A DNA stretch of 64,000 nucleotides from Euryodendron excelsum (taxonomy: Eukaryota; Streptophyta; Magnoliopsida; Ericales; Pentaphylacaceae). Both the position numbers and the translations under genes were made by a program. Of the stretch, positions 1-10,964 are shown piece after piece. The stretch spans positions 17,312,501 through 17,376,500 of the forward strand of contig CM065389.1 in the NCBI GenBank assembly GCA_033060915.1, written 5' to 3'. Positions within the stretch are counted from its first letter, which is position 1, and each line of letters begins with the position of its first letter. The notes below the pieces were generated by a model, which worked only from the letters and a program-made list of their open reading frames with translations, did not search any database and was not told where the DNA came from.

Positions 1-1414
1 AAAGCAACTTGCGTAAGGGCCTGAATGATGGTGCAGCAGGGGAAAGTCGTCCAAAACCTGAAAGTTCTTGGCACTCGGACTTGGTCACAACTCATCTACC
101 TGGAGAATTTACATGGTTTGATGCATCCAAGGTTCATGGGTTCGATGGCTCTTTTCAAAAGATCAAAGCATTGCTCCTTGAGACACTTATTGATGATGAT
201 GGCATCAAGGCAATTGGAATAGTTGGGATGGCTGGTTCAGGAAAAACTACTCTTGCCCGAATGCTGTTCTACGGCCTGTTAGTTGAGGGAAGGTTTTCCC
301 TCATGATTTGGGCTCAGTTAAATGATAAATTAAATCCAGAAAATGCAGATTCCCGGAAAACAGTAGTTGGCAAAATTCTCGGATGGTCATCAAATGAGTT
401 TCTCCAGAAATCGATGGACGAGCTATATTGCAGGCACTGGGCCTTTATATGCGAAATAAAACGTACTTGATTGTGTTGGACAATGTATGGCATGAAAGTG
501 CTTGGTACTCTGAATTGAATTCCAAGTTGCAGACCCCTAATGCCACAAGCAACTTCACTCGTTTCACCCATGGCCTGCCGAAGGGAAGGGGGCGTGCCAT
601 AATCGTTACCAGTAGGCTCGAGGGAGTGGCAAGTCGCATGGTGGGTGGTGAGCACAACTTGCATCGAATCCCCGTATTGGATGCAGATGCATGTTGGTCC
701 ATATTTATAGACACAGTAAATGAGAAAAATTTTGTAAAGAATTCAGATAAGTATCCAACTTTATTAGACATGAAAGACGAAATTAGAGGCCAGTGCGATG
801 GCCTTCCATTAGCTGCAAAGATGCTGGCAGAGACTATCTCAATTCAGATTGGCAAGGAAGGGTAATTTTCAAAATTTTATCTTCTATTTGATCTTTTGGT
901 TTTTACTAACTTATCTGCTAAAAAATATGTTCATGGCTTTACCATTTATTGAAGGTCTAAATGCTTTATCAATGGAGTTCAATCTAAAACATGCACATCT
1001 TATTATATTTAACTAAATGATTTAAAATGATGTCCTCTTAATATGCTTCCTGGCTTTACAATCCCCATGTAATGCTTCCATGGATGGAATGGAGAATTTC
1101 GTTTCATTCATGGAAAGTTGACACATCGCTAAAACTAAAAATTAATGGACTAGATCAAATCGTGTGCAAAAACTTGCATCATTTTACCTTAAAAATTATT
1201 ATTTTTAACATAATAGCAAATACTCAAGAAGTTTAAGATCCAGAGTTGATCTCATCTCATCCTTTCATTTCTATTTTTAGTGGCGTGTTGACTCTTTAAT
1301 TAATTGAATGCAGAGGATCCTAGTCCTCTCATATCTTATTGTCCATCAAAATGATGTGAGTCTTGCCAGTGTGATAATTTGGTAGCTACTGTCGAGCAGT
1401 CCACCTGGGTTTAA

Positions 1415-1418
<4 letters not shown>

Positions 1419-1450
<32 letters not shown>
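1419..1450 (+). repeat. (CT)16 microsatellite in intron 1 of NLR copy 1
   Basis: A pure CT run lying 34 bases before the acceptor of exon 2 (1485). The same tract sits at the same place in copies 2 (10437-10468) and 3 (17954-17984, as GA on +), so it predates the duplications and extends the polypyrimidine tract. Confidence 0.95.
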
Positions 1451-1453
<3 letters not shown>

Positions 1454-1697
1454 CAAATTTAATAGCCCTTACCTCTTAATGCAGGTACTGGTTTGATCCT
1501 AATATCTGGAAGGTTTGATTCCCTTTCTATTGCCTAGTTTAATTTCCTTACAGCATTATAATTCTCCACGATGATCATTGGCAACTAGAATCATAAATTT
1601 AGCCATTTAAATCCTCAGATCTTATTATCCATTGTACAAAAGTAGCTTGTTGGATTTTGCATTAGACTTTTTTGGTGGTCTTGATCTGCTCCTACAG

Positions 1698-2220
1698 GAC
1701 GTGGTCTTGAGGTTGGATGTATATAATAAGAAATCCATACGGAGAGCATGCGAGATAATTTTCAGTTTCCCAGGCATGAAGCATATATTTTTCCACTGAT
1801 TCACAAAGGCCTTACCTCCATGAATTAGCGTGCTTCTTTTAAACATCCTCGAGTTATTTTTAAGAAATGAAGAATCTCCCTTATTCATTGTTTCCATTAC
1901 ATTTTTTTAAATCCCAGGGGTTGAGTATATTGGTAGTGCATTTGGCAAAATGTAACTTGGGGAGCTTGACGAGCAGAGGAATATGGAAGGAAAATTTCCA
2001 GGTATCAAAGGGAATATACTCCCTTCAAATCTGCATTCATACAAGACTGTTTATTCAAAAAAAAAAAAAAAAATGAAGGGTTTTACTTAGTTTTCTGTTC
2101 TAGAACTTCTCAGGAGATGTTTTCAGCAACACATTTAGAGTTGTCGGAACATACGATCTTCAAAACATGGTGAGGGAGTTGGAGGAGTCTTGGCATACAG
2201 AGCTCATCTCAGTGGAGTAA
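1698..2220 (+). other. HMA domain exons of NLR copy 1 (reading frame intact)
   Basis: Exon 3 (1698-1773, 76 nt) reads DVVLRLDVYNKKSIRRACEI and ends ..FSFPG. It splices in phase to 2114-2220, which contains TFRVVGTYDLQ and ends WHTELISVE before TAA. This matches the beta-alpha-beta...alpha-beta order of HIPP/RATX1-type heavy-metal-associated domains (VVLKLD..., ...VVGDVD..., W/CHTEIISVG). The metal-binding CxxC is absent, as in many plant HMA proteins that bind other proteins. The intron (1774-2113) contains a poly-A run. The sequence after the start of exon 3 has no stop or frameshift, unlike the NB-ARC of the same copy. Confidence 0.75.
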
Positions 2221-2539
2221 AGAGATCATAAGCCAGGAAGCATTACATGAATTGGTTGAACAGTTTTAAGAGTGAATGAAAGAGCCTTTGTATTGCATAT
2301 GAGCTACCATTGACACACTTTCTAGCACATTAAATGTTATAAATATATCATCAATTCTTTTATAATTATCTCTGTTATATATTAGTATTTGGAATCTGAA
2401 TGCATCACCTATTATAATTCTACATAATTGATACCACCAGATTATGCTAATTCAATAGCATAGCCTCCCACTGCAAATGAAAGATGCTGCACTTGTATAA
2501 AGTTTATGTATACAAACTTTGTATATCATTACCTTAGAA

Positions 2540-3053
2540 GGAAAATGATGTACAAATAGAATTTTTTTATGAAAACCTTATTTTGAATGATGGTAGTGAT
2601 ATTTTTGAAATTATAGGTCAAATGTTATTTTAATTGTTTTGAAATGACATGACCACAAACGTCCCATTATCTTGAATGAAAATTGATACTCATTCATGTC
2701 CAATTTATTCCACAGGATATACAAAATCTAAGTGAAAAGAAATTAATAGTGCTCTTTGATTTTTTCTTTTCTTTTCTTCTTTTTCTTTTTTTTTTCTTTT
2801 TGAATAATGTTATACAAACATAATTTGTATATACAAATTTCAAACAGAGCGACGTGTCCTATTTGCATCAACTTATTGCAAAACAAAAGCCTATCACTAT
2901 CCATATTTGTAAAAATATAATTACCACATCATTCTATAGAAGTATATTTATACAAAAATTATGCATATTTAGCATTTTCTCCTCGAAGTGACAACAGTGA
3001 TTGTTTCCAAATGTGAAGCAAAGCTTTTGTTTCCTCGAAACAAATAAATAAGG
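2540..3053 (+). repeat. Dispersed repeat U1, left part
   Basis: Diverged copy of the unit also found at 4590-5885 (U2), 15230-16525 (U3), 20810-21180 (U4) and 42105-42300 (U5). Shared words include a stretch about cytosine-poor GCCTATCAC...CACATCATTCTAT and AATGTGAAGCAAAGC. The unit is interrupted at 3054 by a DNA transposon and resumes at 4195. No protein is encoded. 2221-2540 is the AT-rich 3' flank of NLR copy 1 with nothing recognisable. Confidence 0.6.
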
Positions 3054-4194
3054 TAGTGTTTGGCGGGGCTTTCGAAAGTCCTTCTTAGATATAAAAGTCC
3101 TTTTGAAATTTTTTTTATTGTTTGGTGAACTCAATTGAAAGGGCTTCCACCAAAAATCACAGCGGCTTAAAGCCCATTTCGAAGAAGCCAGCGGGAGTGG
3201 CTTTCAAAATGGCGTCCAAATAGACTTCTTGGGAAGTCAGAACTCACTTAAGTGAGACTCTCAAATTTCCCATATTATCCTTCAATTTGTTAACAAATTG
3301 TCCATAATACCTTACAAGTTTAAGCTATTTACAAATCCAAACTACTACAAACTTCTACCATGGCATGCCCGAGTTTGATGGACACTACGAGTACAAAAGC
3401 ATATTGCTGGTGGTTTATATGTGTTCATATGTATTTTTTGTATTTCTCTCTCACAATCTATGAATTTGAATGTGTGTATATATATCTATATTATTCTCTC
3501 TATTTTTTTATTGTATTTCTTTAAAGGGGTGGGAATGTCAGAATCACAATTATTCTTCTCTTTTTAGGCTTCCTAATTTTTACTGTATTTGTATCTCATA
3601 GTATTTTCTATGGGTGTTACTATTTGCAAATGCATTGAGGTTTTTTGCGTCAGGTTTATATTGCTGGTTCTGGAACGTACTAACAAGTCCCACCATTCTC
3701 TTGATTTTATCATTTTTTAGAATATTATAATAAAAATATAATTATCATCGGGTTTTTCCTTTTTATTTTTATTGGGTAATCCAAACATTAGTAAGATTGT
3801 ATGTGCTTCATAAAAAGAATACTTATACTTTATTAGAAATATATTTTGTTAATTGTACAACAACTTAAATTTAATTTTTATGAGTAAAAATTTACATATG
3901 ATTATTTTTTCTTCCATTTGTTTTGCACTTATTTTGTTATTAATTAAATTTTATAAGAAGTACGATCTAGATGAATAATAAGGTAATTGACAATATTATT
4001 TGTTTGACGCAATGACACTTATGAAATGTTGTCACCAAACGTACATATGCTTGATAAAAATACTATTTGATTTCAATAGAATTATAAAATAATATTCACC
4101 AAACATTCGTGTAACTTTAAAAGTCCTTTTTTCTTAAAGTCCTCTTCAGAAAGTCATGATGGACTTTTAACTGTAAGAAGCTGCGCCAAAGAGA
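3054..4194. mobile_element. Non-autonomous TIR DNA transposon inserted in repeat U1
   Basis: The left end reads TAGTGTTTGGCGGGGCTT and the inverse of the right end ATCTCTTTGGCGCAGCTT; further in, both ends carry AAAGTCC/AAAAGTCC words in inverted orientation. The interior is AT-rich and non-coding. The sequence of U2 continues uninterrupted across this position, which supports an insertion. TIRs of the TGTTTGGC type are common in plant hAT-like non-autonomous elements. I found no clean target duplication, so the ends are approximate. Confidence 0.55.
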
Positions 4195-4330
4195 TTCTAA
4201 ATATTCACATTCTTTACTTGATGTGAGAAAGAGCGTTGCCTGGACTTCAAAAGTCATGGGATATTTTCACTTTGTTGAAGTACTTTGCCAAGAGTAAAGC
4301 AAAAGCACTAATCACCAGTGTTTTTTGCAT
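4195..4330 (+). repeat. Dispersed repeat U1, right part
   Basis: Resumes U1 after the transposon: ATTCACATTCTTTACTT, then GAAGTACTTTGCCAAG..TAAAGCAAAAGCACTAA.CACCAGTGTTTTT. The same blocks occur at 5175-5290 (U2), 15835-15950 (U3) and, diverged, at 42200-42290 (U5). Confidence 0.6.
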
Positions 4331-4589
4331 TGGTTGCTTCATTATTACTATGGCGTCCACATATTGCATTCTCTCTGCTCATGACTAACAAGGAAAAATT
4401 AATCTTACTGACTCATAATAGTTGCAGCCAGGAGTTGAATAAAACTAATGTCCATTCAGAAGTGTCCATTCATTCATTGAAAAAATAAACAAAGGGTAGT
4501 CAAACAAAAATTTTGTACAAAAATCTCTAAAAGTTTTATTCATAAATATTTTGTTTGTATTAATTTCCCAAGAAGAAAAATGATGAAGA

Positions 4590-5374
4590 AATAAAATTTT
4601 TATACACAATATTTATTCAGAATGATGTGGTAATAATGTTTATGAAATTATAATTCACACTAGTATTTTAATTGGTTTGAAATGAAATCACTACAAAAAT
4701 GTCACATTATTTTGTATAAAAATTTTGTTTTGTTTATCATTAATTATGGAGGACTGTGTGTACAGTACTTGAAGAAACCTAACCATGTGATTCATGTCCA
4801 ATGCAGGCCACCATCATGCATTCCACTATATATATACAAAACCTAAATGAGAAGAGATACTGCATTTAGATTGTTTTTACTTTTCCTATTTCTTTTTTAT
4901 TCTATTTTTGGGTAATGTTATATCAACATGATTTATATATAACAATATTATGCAAAATCACAAGAAAAATAAAAAGCCTATCACAATTTATAAGTATAAA
5001 AAGGGCATTATCACATCATTTCATATGACTATTTTTGTATAAAAATTTTGTTTGCATAGTTTTTTCTCCTTGAAGTGACAGGCAGTGATGGTCTACTCAG
5101 ATCCTATTGTTCACCTTCCAAATGCGAAGCAAAGTGTTTCTGCTTTTTCAAAGCAAAACCAAATTAAAAAAAATTCACATTCTTTACTTCTTGTGAGAAA
5201 AAAACATTGCGTGTGATTTCTTCATTTTGTTAAAGTACTTTGCCAAGCAATAAAGCAAAAGCACTAACCACCAGTGTTTTTGCATTGCAACAGAGAAAGC
5301 TCAAACATTCTCATTCTCTACTTGCTATCCGAGAAACTGAAAGAGCCATCACTTACCCCTTTACAGGAACAAAG

Positions 5375-5441
<67 letters not shown>

Positions 5442-5885
5442 TTGTATAGTTATATGTCTACATAAATTCCAATATAATTGTTTAAAAACTATCCGAAAGG
5501 ATGTGAGGGAGAACCAGCAATTGTTGTTTTCGGTTTGTAATAGTGGCTGGAGATAATGGATAGAAGTGGGAATAAGGGCTTTTGGGAACTTGACTAATGG
5601 CTTCCCTCAAATAGATTGAGCATTTAAACCATAATTATTAGAATCATACCAAGCACCAAACTAATAAAGGTGCGGGTTCACGGTCCATTAGTTTAACTAA
5701 TTCAACCGTAGTTATAAAATAAAATATTCGCTATTCATTCATTAAATTAGTCTGAGAAAAATAGACAAAAGTAAAATGTAAGTAGTGGTTGGGTAGCATA
5801 ATTAATACCACTTCAATTGTCCATGTTCAAGCCTCTTTAGGGCTCAAATTTAAAATTTTAAATAGTGAACAATAAAAAGAAAATA
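4590..5885 (+). repeat. Dispersed repeat U2 (about 1.3 kb, complete)
   Basis: Aligns end to end with U3 (15230-16525) with scattered substitutions and small indels, including the CT/TA microsatellite at 5378-5440. Short open frames inside it (for example 5240-5449) read straight through the CT repeat and have no protein character. U2 lies upstream of NLR copy 2, U3 next to the 3' end of copy 3, both in + orientation. Confidence 0.75.
5378..5440 (+). repeat. (CT)n(TA)n compound microsatellite in U2
   Basis: About 24 CT units followed by about 8 TA units. The matching tract in U3 is at 16040-16092 and a degenerate stub is in U4 near 21100. Confidence 0.95.
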
Positions 5886-7472
5886 TATTTGCCAAGCACT
5901 AATCAGCTCTCCTTTCAGTTTGCCAAGCAAAAGTAAACAAAAAAATGGCTCTCCTTCCAGCTTGAGGATGAGAAGTGACCCAATTTTCCACAAAACTACT
6001 AGTACATCTTCATGATTGATTTTTTTCTTTTAAATTTATTAACATGAAGGAATTAGTCTTACGGCAAAGAAAATCAAACGAAAACCAAAATTTCTTGAAA
6101 GTGCAATGATTTTTTATTTTTGTTTTTTGGTTGCAGGGTGTCTAGTCTTTCGATTATTCCCTCGAAACTCATGCAGACTACTGTCTATACAAATTATGTA
6201 AATTTCATGTATTTGCATGAATGATTAATCACAAAGGGACATGAGAAGGGATTAAATTTAAGACGTTATGCTTAGTATTCTAATTAGCTGACCCCTAACG
6301 TTTAGGCAAAAAGAAAATATCCATAGTTTACTGGTGATGTCATAAAAACAATAAAATGTGCAAAATCACGGCTAGCTTGGATGTTAATTATTGCTGAGCT
6401 AGTCAAATTAATTTGATTTCTCCTGTCAGTTTATAATATGGGATCCAATACATAGAATAAAACTAATCAAACGTTTTACAACCCATTTGTGTGAGCTTAT
6501 CAAGTTTTCGGGTAATTGTTGGTATCTTCTACGTGGAAAGAGATGTAAAGTAAGACAGTCCAATGCAAGAAGTTCCTCCACGGTGTAGTCTAGAAGGATT
6601 ATACTGACAAAACCTGAATTCAAATTACTAACATTTTATACAAGTGATGAAACTACTCGTCATGGGTAAGTTTGTAACTAGTGGATCTTTACTTGCCGCT
6701 TCTATCCGATTCACCGTAGGGCGGTGCACTAGTTGTTGAGAAAATAAAAATATTAAACAATCTTTACCATTTGCGAAGAAATTCCTATCAAGACTCGTAT
6801 GGCTTCACCTCACCAGTGTACTTATTTTTGGCCCTTAATTTTTGAAGATCTTTATAGTATAGCTAAAGCATGTTATAGTTTCAACTTAAAGTTTTTAGTT
6901 TCCAAAATTATCTTATCAAACCTATTTTATTACAACCTAAATTACTTTCCTTCCAATAACTGTAGGGACAAATAAGTAAGATAAAAAAAACACACACATC
7001 AACAATGATGGCTCCACATAGTTATCTTGATAATTGCTCAGTTATTTAAAAATTTTAAAATCTTTTCTTATAAGAATTTATAAATATACTATGCATCAAA
7101 AGGTAAAATGCGTGCTTGTTTAAATTGCATTTTTTAAAAATATTCTTGCTATTTGATTGGATAGAGTGCATTGGGTGGTTCTTTTGTTTATGTTTTAATG
7201 ACCCTTAAAAGGTAAAATGAGTTACTTTCTTTAATGGACGAGAAAATATTCAATGCAACGGTGATATCACATTATTATTATTGGTATAGTATCATAAGTT
7301 AATAAAATACTTTCACATGATTATGTTGTGATGAGATATTTTATCAGTTAGTGAGATAGTGTGGATAAATTATTTCAACTAACTCCTTAATTTTAGGTGA
7401 TAAAAATAAAAATTATATTTTGGTGTAATTTTATTGACTTGTGATATTATGTCAGCATAATGATGAGGTGGG
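5886..7472. other. Intergenic, AT-rich, no gene seen
   Basis: About 1.6 kb without an open frame above 65 codons that looks like protein. It holds scattered A/T runs only. I see no domain, RNA gene or clear repeat structure. Confidence 0.6.
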
Positions 7473-8513
7473 CAAACATGCCGCGTGGCACCAAGATTGT
7501 CACTCTAATTACGTGCATCTCACCGGATCCGAACTTCAAAGACTCTTGTTTTGACATTGAGTAATGTTATACAATCAGAATATATAACCAGAAAATATAA
7601 CCAGAATGATGCGGCTGAATTGTGAGCCTATCACTTTAAAATAAAAAATTTATAAAGATGTATTTTAATTACAAAAACTGTACCATCACCATATCATTCT
7701 GATTCAAAATTTTAATTCAAAATTATGAAAGAGTAACATTTTTTTTAACCTTTTCACTCCTCCTTAATTAGCTTTCCTAGACTCCTACTATTCTCTCTCG
7801 TCTACACCATATCTATATCTATATATCACTCACTCTCTCTCTCTCTCTCTCTCTCTCTCGCTCCAAAACAGGTGATTGTTGATGGCCTGATCCACCTGAG
7901 TCCCTACTATTTCTCCTCCTTATGGCTTCAGATTAAAGATAGTTCTGCAAGTCCGAATTTAAATTTGAACCCAGGATAATTTATGTGTTTGCAAAGTTCA
8001 TCCGAAAGGCATTGATTTAGGTTTTATATGTCTTCAAAATTAGGGGTTATTGTAGATAACATGAGATGAAGAGATGAAATTGGGGTTTATTGTGTTAAAG
8101 ACTGGGTTGAGTGGTAGTTGTGGTGGGTCGTGAACACTGCCAGCGAGAGAGGAATATGGAATATCGGAATACTCATAGATATCAATGTGTGTATCTATAG
8201 GTATATATATACAGAGGATGGGAGAAGAAATATCTCAAGATCTGTTTCTGTGAAAAGAGAAAGTGAATTAACAAAGAAAAATGCATAATAGAGTAGCAAA
8301 AAAACAAAGAGTAGGAAAAACGAAGACAGGACAAAGAGAGAGAAAGGGAGGAGGGAGACAGGAGAGAGGGGTGGGAGCGAGAACGCCATTAAGGAGAGAG
8401 AGAAGAAAGAGCCTGAGAGGGTTGGGAACGGGAACGCCATTAAGGGGAGAGAGAAATCCAGTGGGATGCAACTGATTTAGGCTGGTAGTCTTGGTGCCAC
8501 GTGGCATGTTTGC
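7473..8513. mobile_element. 1.04-kb interval bounded by a 25-bp inverted repeat
   Basis: GCAAACATGCCGCGTGGCACC at the left (7473-7497 in all) matches the inverse of 8489-8513 at 24 of 25 bases. The interval contains a small MITE (7555-7745), a CT microsatellite (7833-7859) and a purine-rich block (8320-8455) with an imperfect direct repeat around AACGCCATTAAGG.GAGAGAG (8371-8402, 8424-8454). Likely a non-autonomous TIR element, but no target duplication was confirmed. It ends 186 bases before the start of NLR copy 2. Confidence 0.45.
7555..7745. mobile_element. Small MITE-like element, recurrent family
   Basis: Starts TAATGTTATACAATCAGAA and ends in an inverse-like AAAGAGTAACATTTTTT, with GAGCCTATCAC and ACCATATCATTCTG inside. 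Relatives with the same order of words occur at about 2800-2960, 4910-5052, 15585-15715, 17000-17170 and 26225-26350. About 150-190 bp, non-coding; family assignment is open. Confidence 0.45.
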
Positions 8514-9143
8514 ATTGAAACACGTCAGCAACAGTATTGACTGCATTTTAGATGACTGCAGCAAAATCGCTCCGATGCTATCACCGTTACGCAATATTTT
8601 CGCACAGACACAGAAGAAGAGAAGATTTATTTAAATAATCTTTGCAGCGAGCGACAGAGACCTTGTGAACCGAATTAGTAGCCGGTACTACTCGTCAAAT
8701 GTCGGCCGACCATTTAATTTTTCTAAAAGACAAGTTCATCAGAGACTTGGAAGAAGCAATGGAGGAATTCGGTGATGAACTATTTCCCCTTTGTCTTCAT
8801 TTTGACGAGGCCAAGAAGGTCTTGCTGCACGACTCGTGCAGGAGTGGAGGATCAGACCCTCCACACCCATTAGCATGAAGAATCCTCTCTATGACCTCAG
8901 GTATGTATTGACCGACTGCAAGAATTTTGCAGAGAGGGAGAGCGTGACTACAAAAGAGAAAACAAGAAAGGTAGTAGTCTCTTCTTCATTAACACTCATT
9001 ATGTAAAGAAGCGCTTCTTTCTTTGCGTAACTAGAAAGAAACTGCTTCGAATCAAAGCAAATTTGCTTCAGGGCATGAATAATATTGATGCAGAATCAGC
9101 AGTTGAAAGTGAACCTAAAGTTCTAGGTCCTTGGACTTGGTCA

Positions 9144-9238
9144 CAGTGGCGGAGGCAGGAAAGATATCGAGGGAGGAGAACCATAATTAAGAAGAATTTT
9201 AACAATATGAGAGGAGGCATTTATAATTTTTTTTGGGG

Positions 9239-9270
<32 letters not shown>

Positions 9271-9356
9271 AATTGACAAAATATTTAAAACTATAGGTAA
9301 AAAAAAAAATTTCAAACTTGAGGGGCGGCCCTAGGCACACATTGAATCCGCCTCTG
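9144..9356. mobile_element. hAT-type MITE (213 bp) with 8-bp target duplication
   Basis: Flanked by a perfect direct repeat CTTGGTCA (9136-9143 and 9357-9364). Ends are CAGTGGCGGA and, inverted, CAGAGGCGGA. An 8-bp duplication and CAG-GGCGGA ends fit hAT non-autonomous elements. Copy 1 of the NLR has a single CTTGGTCA at the matching place (empty site, about 80-90). Carries a run of 29 G at 9242-9270. It interrupts the linker between the coiled coil and NB-ARC. Confidence 0.85.
9235..9270 (+). repeat. Poly-G run inside the hAT element
   Basis: Six G, one A, then 29 G in a row. Such a tract can form a G-quadruplex, and its length may be a sequencing or assembly approximation. Confidence 0.85.
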
Positions 9357-10424
9357 CTTGGTCACAGCATATATAGATGGAGGTCCTCCTCCTCCTCGTC
9401 CTTGTCCTCGACACTTGACACTTTTGGATGCATCCAAGATTCATAGGTTCGGTGACTATTTTCAAAAGATCAAAGCATTGCTCCTCCTCGAGACACCTAC
9501 TGATGATGATGATGATGGCAGGAGGACCAAGGCAATTGGTATAGTTGGGATGGCTGGTTCAGGGAAAACTACTCTTGCCCGAATGCTGTTCCACAGCTCA
9601 GATGTCCAGAAAAGGTTCTCCTGCGTGATTTGGGTCCAGTTATATGACAAATTCAATCCAGAAAATCCAGATTCCAAGAAAGCACTTGTTCACGAAATTC
9701 TCAGACACTCAACCGATGAGTTTTTCCTGGAGGAATGGAATCGTTATGATGAAGCCCAACTTCTGCAGGCACTGCACCGCCGTTTGCTAGACGAAAAGTA
9801 TTTGATCGTGTTGGACAACGTATGGCATGAAAGCGATTGGTACCATGAATTGGATTATTCTAATAAGTACTTGCAGAAGACCACCACGGATGATGATGAT
9901 GATGGCACAGGCACAGGCGGCAACTTCACTCGTCTCACCCATAGCTTGCCCAAGGGAAGCGGGAGCGCCATCATCGTTACCAGTAGGTTCGAGGGAGTGG
10001 CAAGCTGCATGGTGGGTGGTGAGCACAACTTGTTTCGAATCCGGCCCTCGCTGGAGGCACATGAATGTTGGTCCACATTTATGGACACAATAAATGAGAA
10101 GAATTTTGTAGGGTATTCAGGTGAGTATCCAACTTTATTAAAGATGAAAGGCGAAATTGGTGACCAGTGCGATGGCCTTCCATTAGCTGCAAAGATCCTG
10201 GCAGAGGTTATCTCAATTCAGATTGGCAAGGAAGAGTAATATTTTCCAAACCCTTCATCTTCTGTTTGATCTGATCTTTTGGATTTTATTAATAATTTAT
10301 ATATCTCCTAAATAATTGGTTCATGGCCTTACCATTTGGTTTCACAGCGAAAGCCAATTGAAGGCCGAAATCAGTTTATCAACCGACTTCAATCTAATAC
10401 ATGCACAACTTACTATATTTAAGC

Positions 10425-10436
<12 letters not shown>

Positions 10437-10468
<32 letters not shown>
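10437..10468 (+). repeat. (CT)16 microsatellite in intron 1 of NLR copy 2
   Basis: Sits 34 bases before the acceptor of exon 2 (10503), as in copies 1 and 3. Confidence 0.95.
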
Positions 10469-10471
<3 letters not shown>

Positions 10472-10964
10472 CAAATTTAATAGCCCTTATCGCTTAATGC
10501 AGGTATTGGTCTGATCCAAATATAAATAAGTTTTGATCATCTCACTATTATCCAAATTTAATTTTCTTTATGTTGTGTTTAGATCCTGAATTTATATATA
10601 AAGGAAAAGAAAATGGTAATAGCAATGAAATTTCATTGTTTTCCATCTTATTTTTCCAACTAAATGAAAGCACAAAATTTAAAATTTCTCTTTCTCTTTT
10701 TTTTTTAATTGGAATTTTGAATTAGACGTTTTTTTGGTGGTCTTGTTCTGCTCTTGCAGGTAGTTGTCTTGAGGTTGGATGTACATACAAGTACTGGTCG
10801 AGCCGAATGGAGGGCAAGGGACACAATTGAGACTTTTCCAGGTATATAAGAAACATACATTTTTTTTTTTCCCACCAATTCATAAAGGCCTTAATTACCT
10901 GATCATGAGAAAGTTTTGTACTTGTTTTAAACTTCCACTCAGTTATTTTTAAGAAATGATAGGC

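Larger units (their letters stand above)
1..2220 (+). pseudogene. NLR-HMA copy 1: CC end, NB-ARC (frameshifted) and HMA domain
   Basis: The 5' end lies outside the window; bases 3-60 encode the end of the coiled-coil region (NLRKGLND). NB-ARC follows: P-loop GMAGSGKTT at 225-251, RNBS-A FSLMIWAQL, then a net 1-base deletion near 425-440 (judged against copy 2) moves the frame; the other frame resumes with kinase-2 TYLIVLDNVW, RNBS-B RAIIVTSR and GLPL CDGLPLAAKML, and exon 1 ends at 861 (donor GTAATT). Exon 2 is 1485-1512 (YWFDPNIWK), exon 3 1698-1773 and exon 4 2114-2220, the last two coding an HMA domain. Exon 3 uses a GC donor where the other copies have GT. The family acts as an intracellular immune receptor; this copy is probably dead because of the frameshift. 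No LRR or MHD motif is seen. Exon limits come from comparing the three copies. Confidence 0.82.

Noticed and set aside
5240..5465. Open frames ending in long Ser-Leu runs
   Set aside because: They are translations of the CT/TA microsatellite in repeat U2.
8195..8594. Overlapping frames of 64-108 codons on both strands
   Set aside because: Purine-rich low-complexity sequence gives open frames on both strands; no start context or domain.
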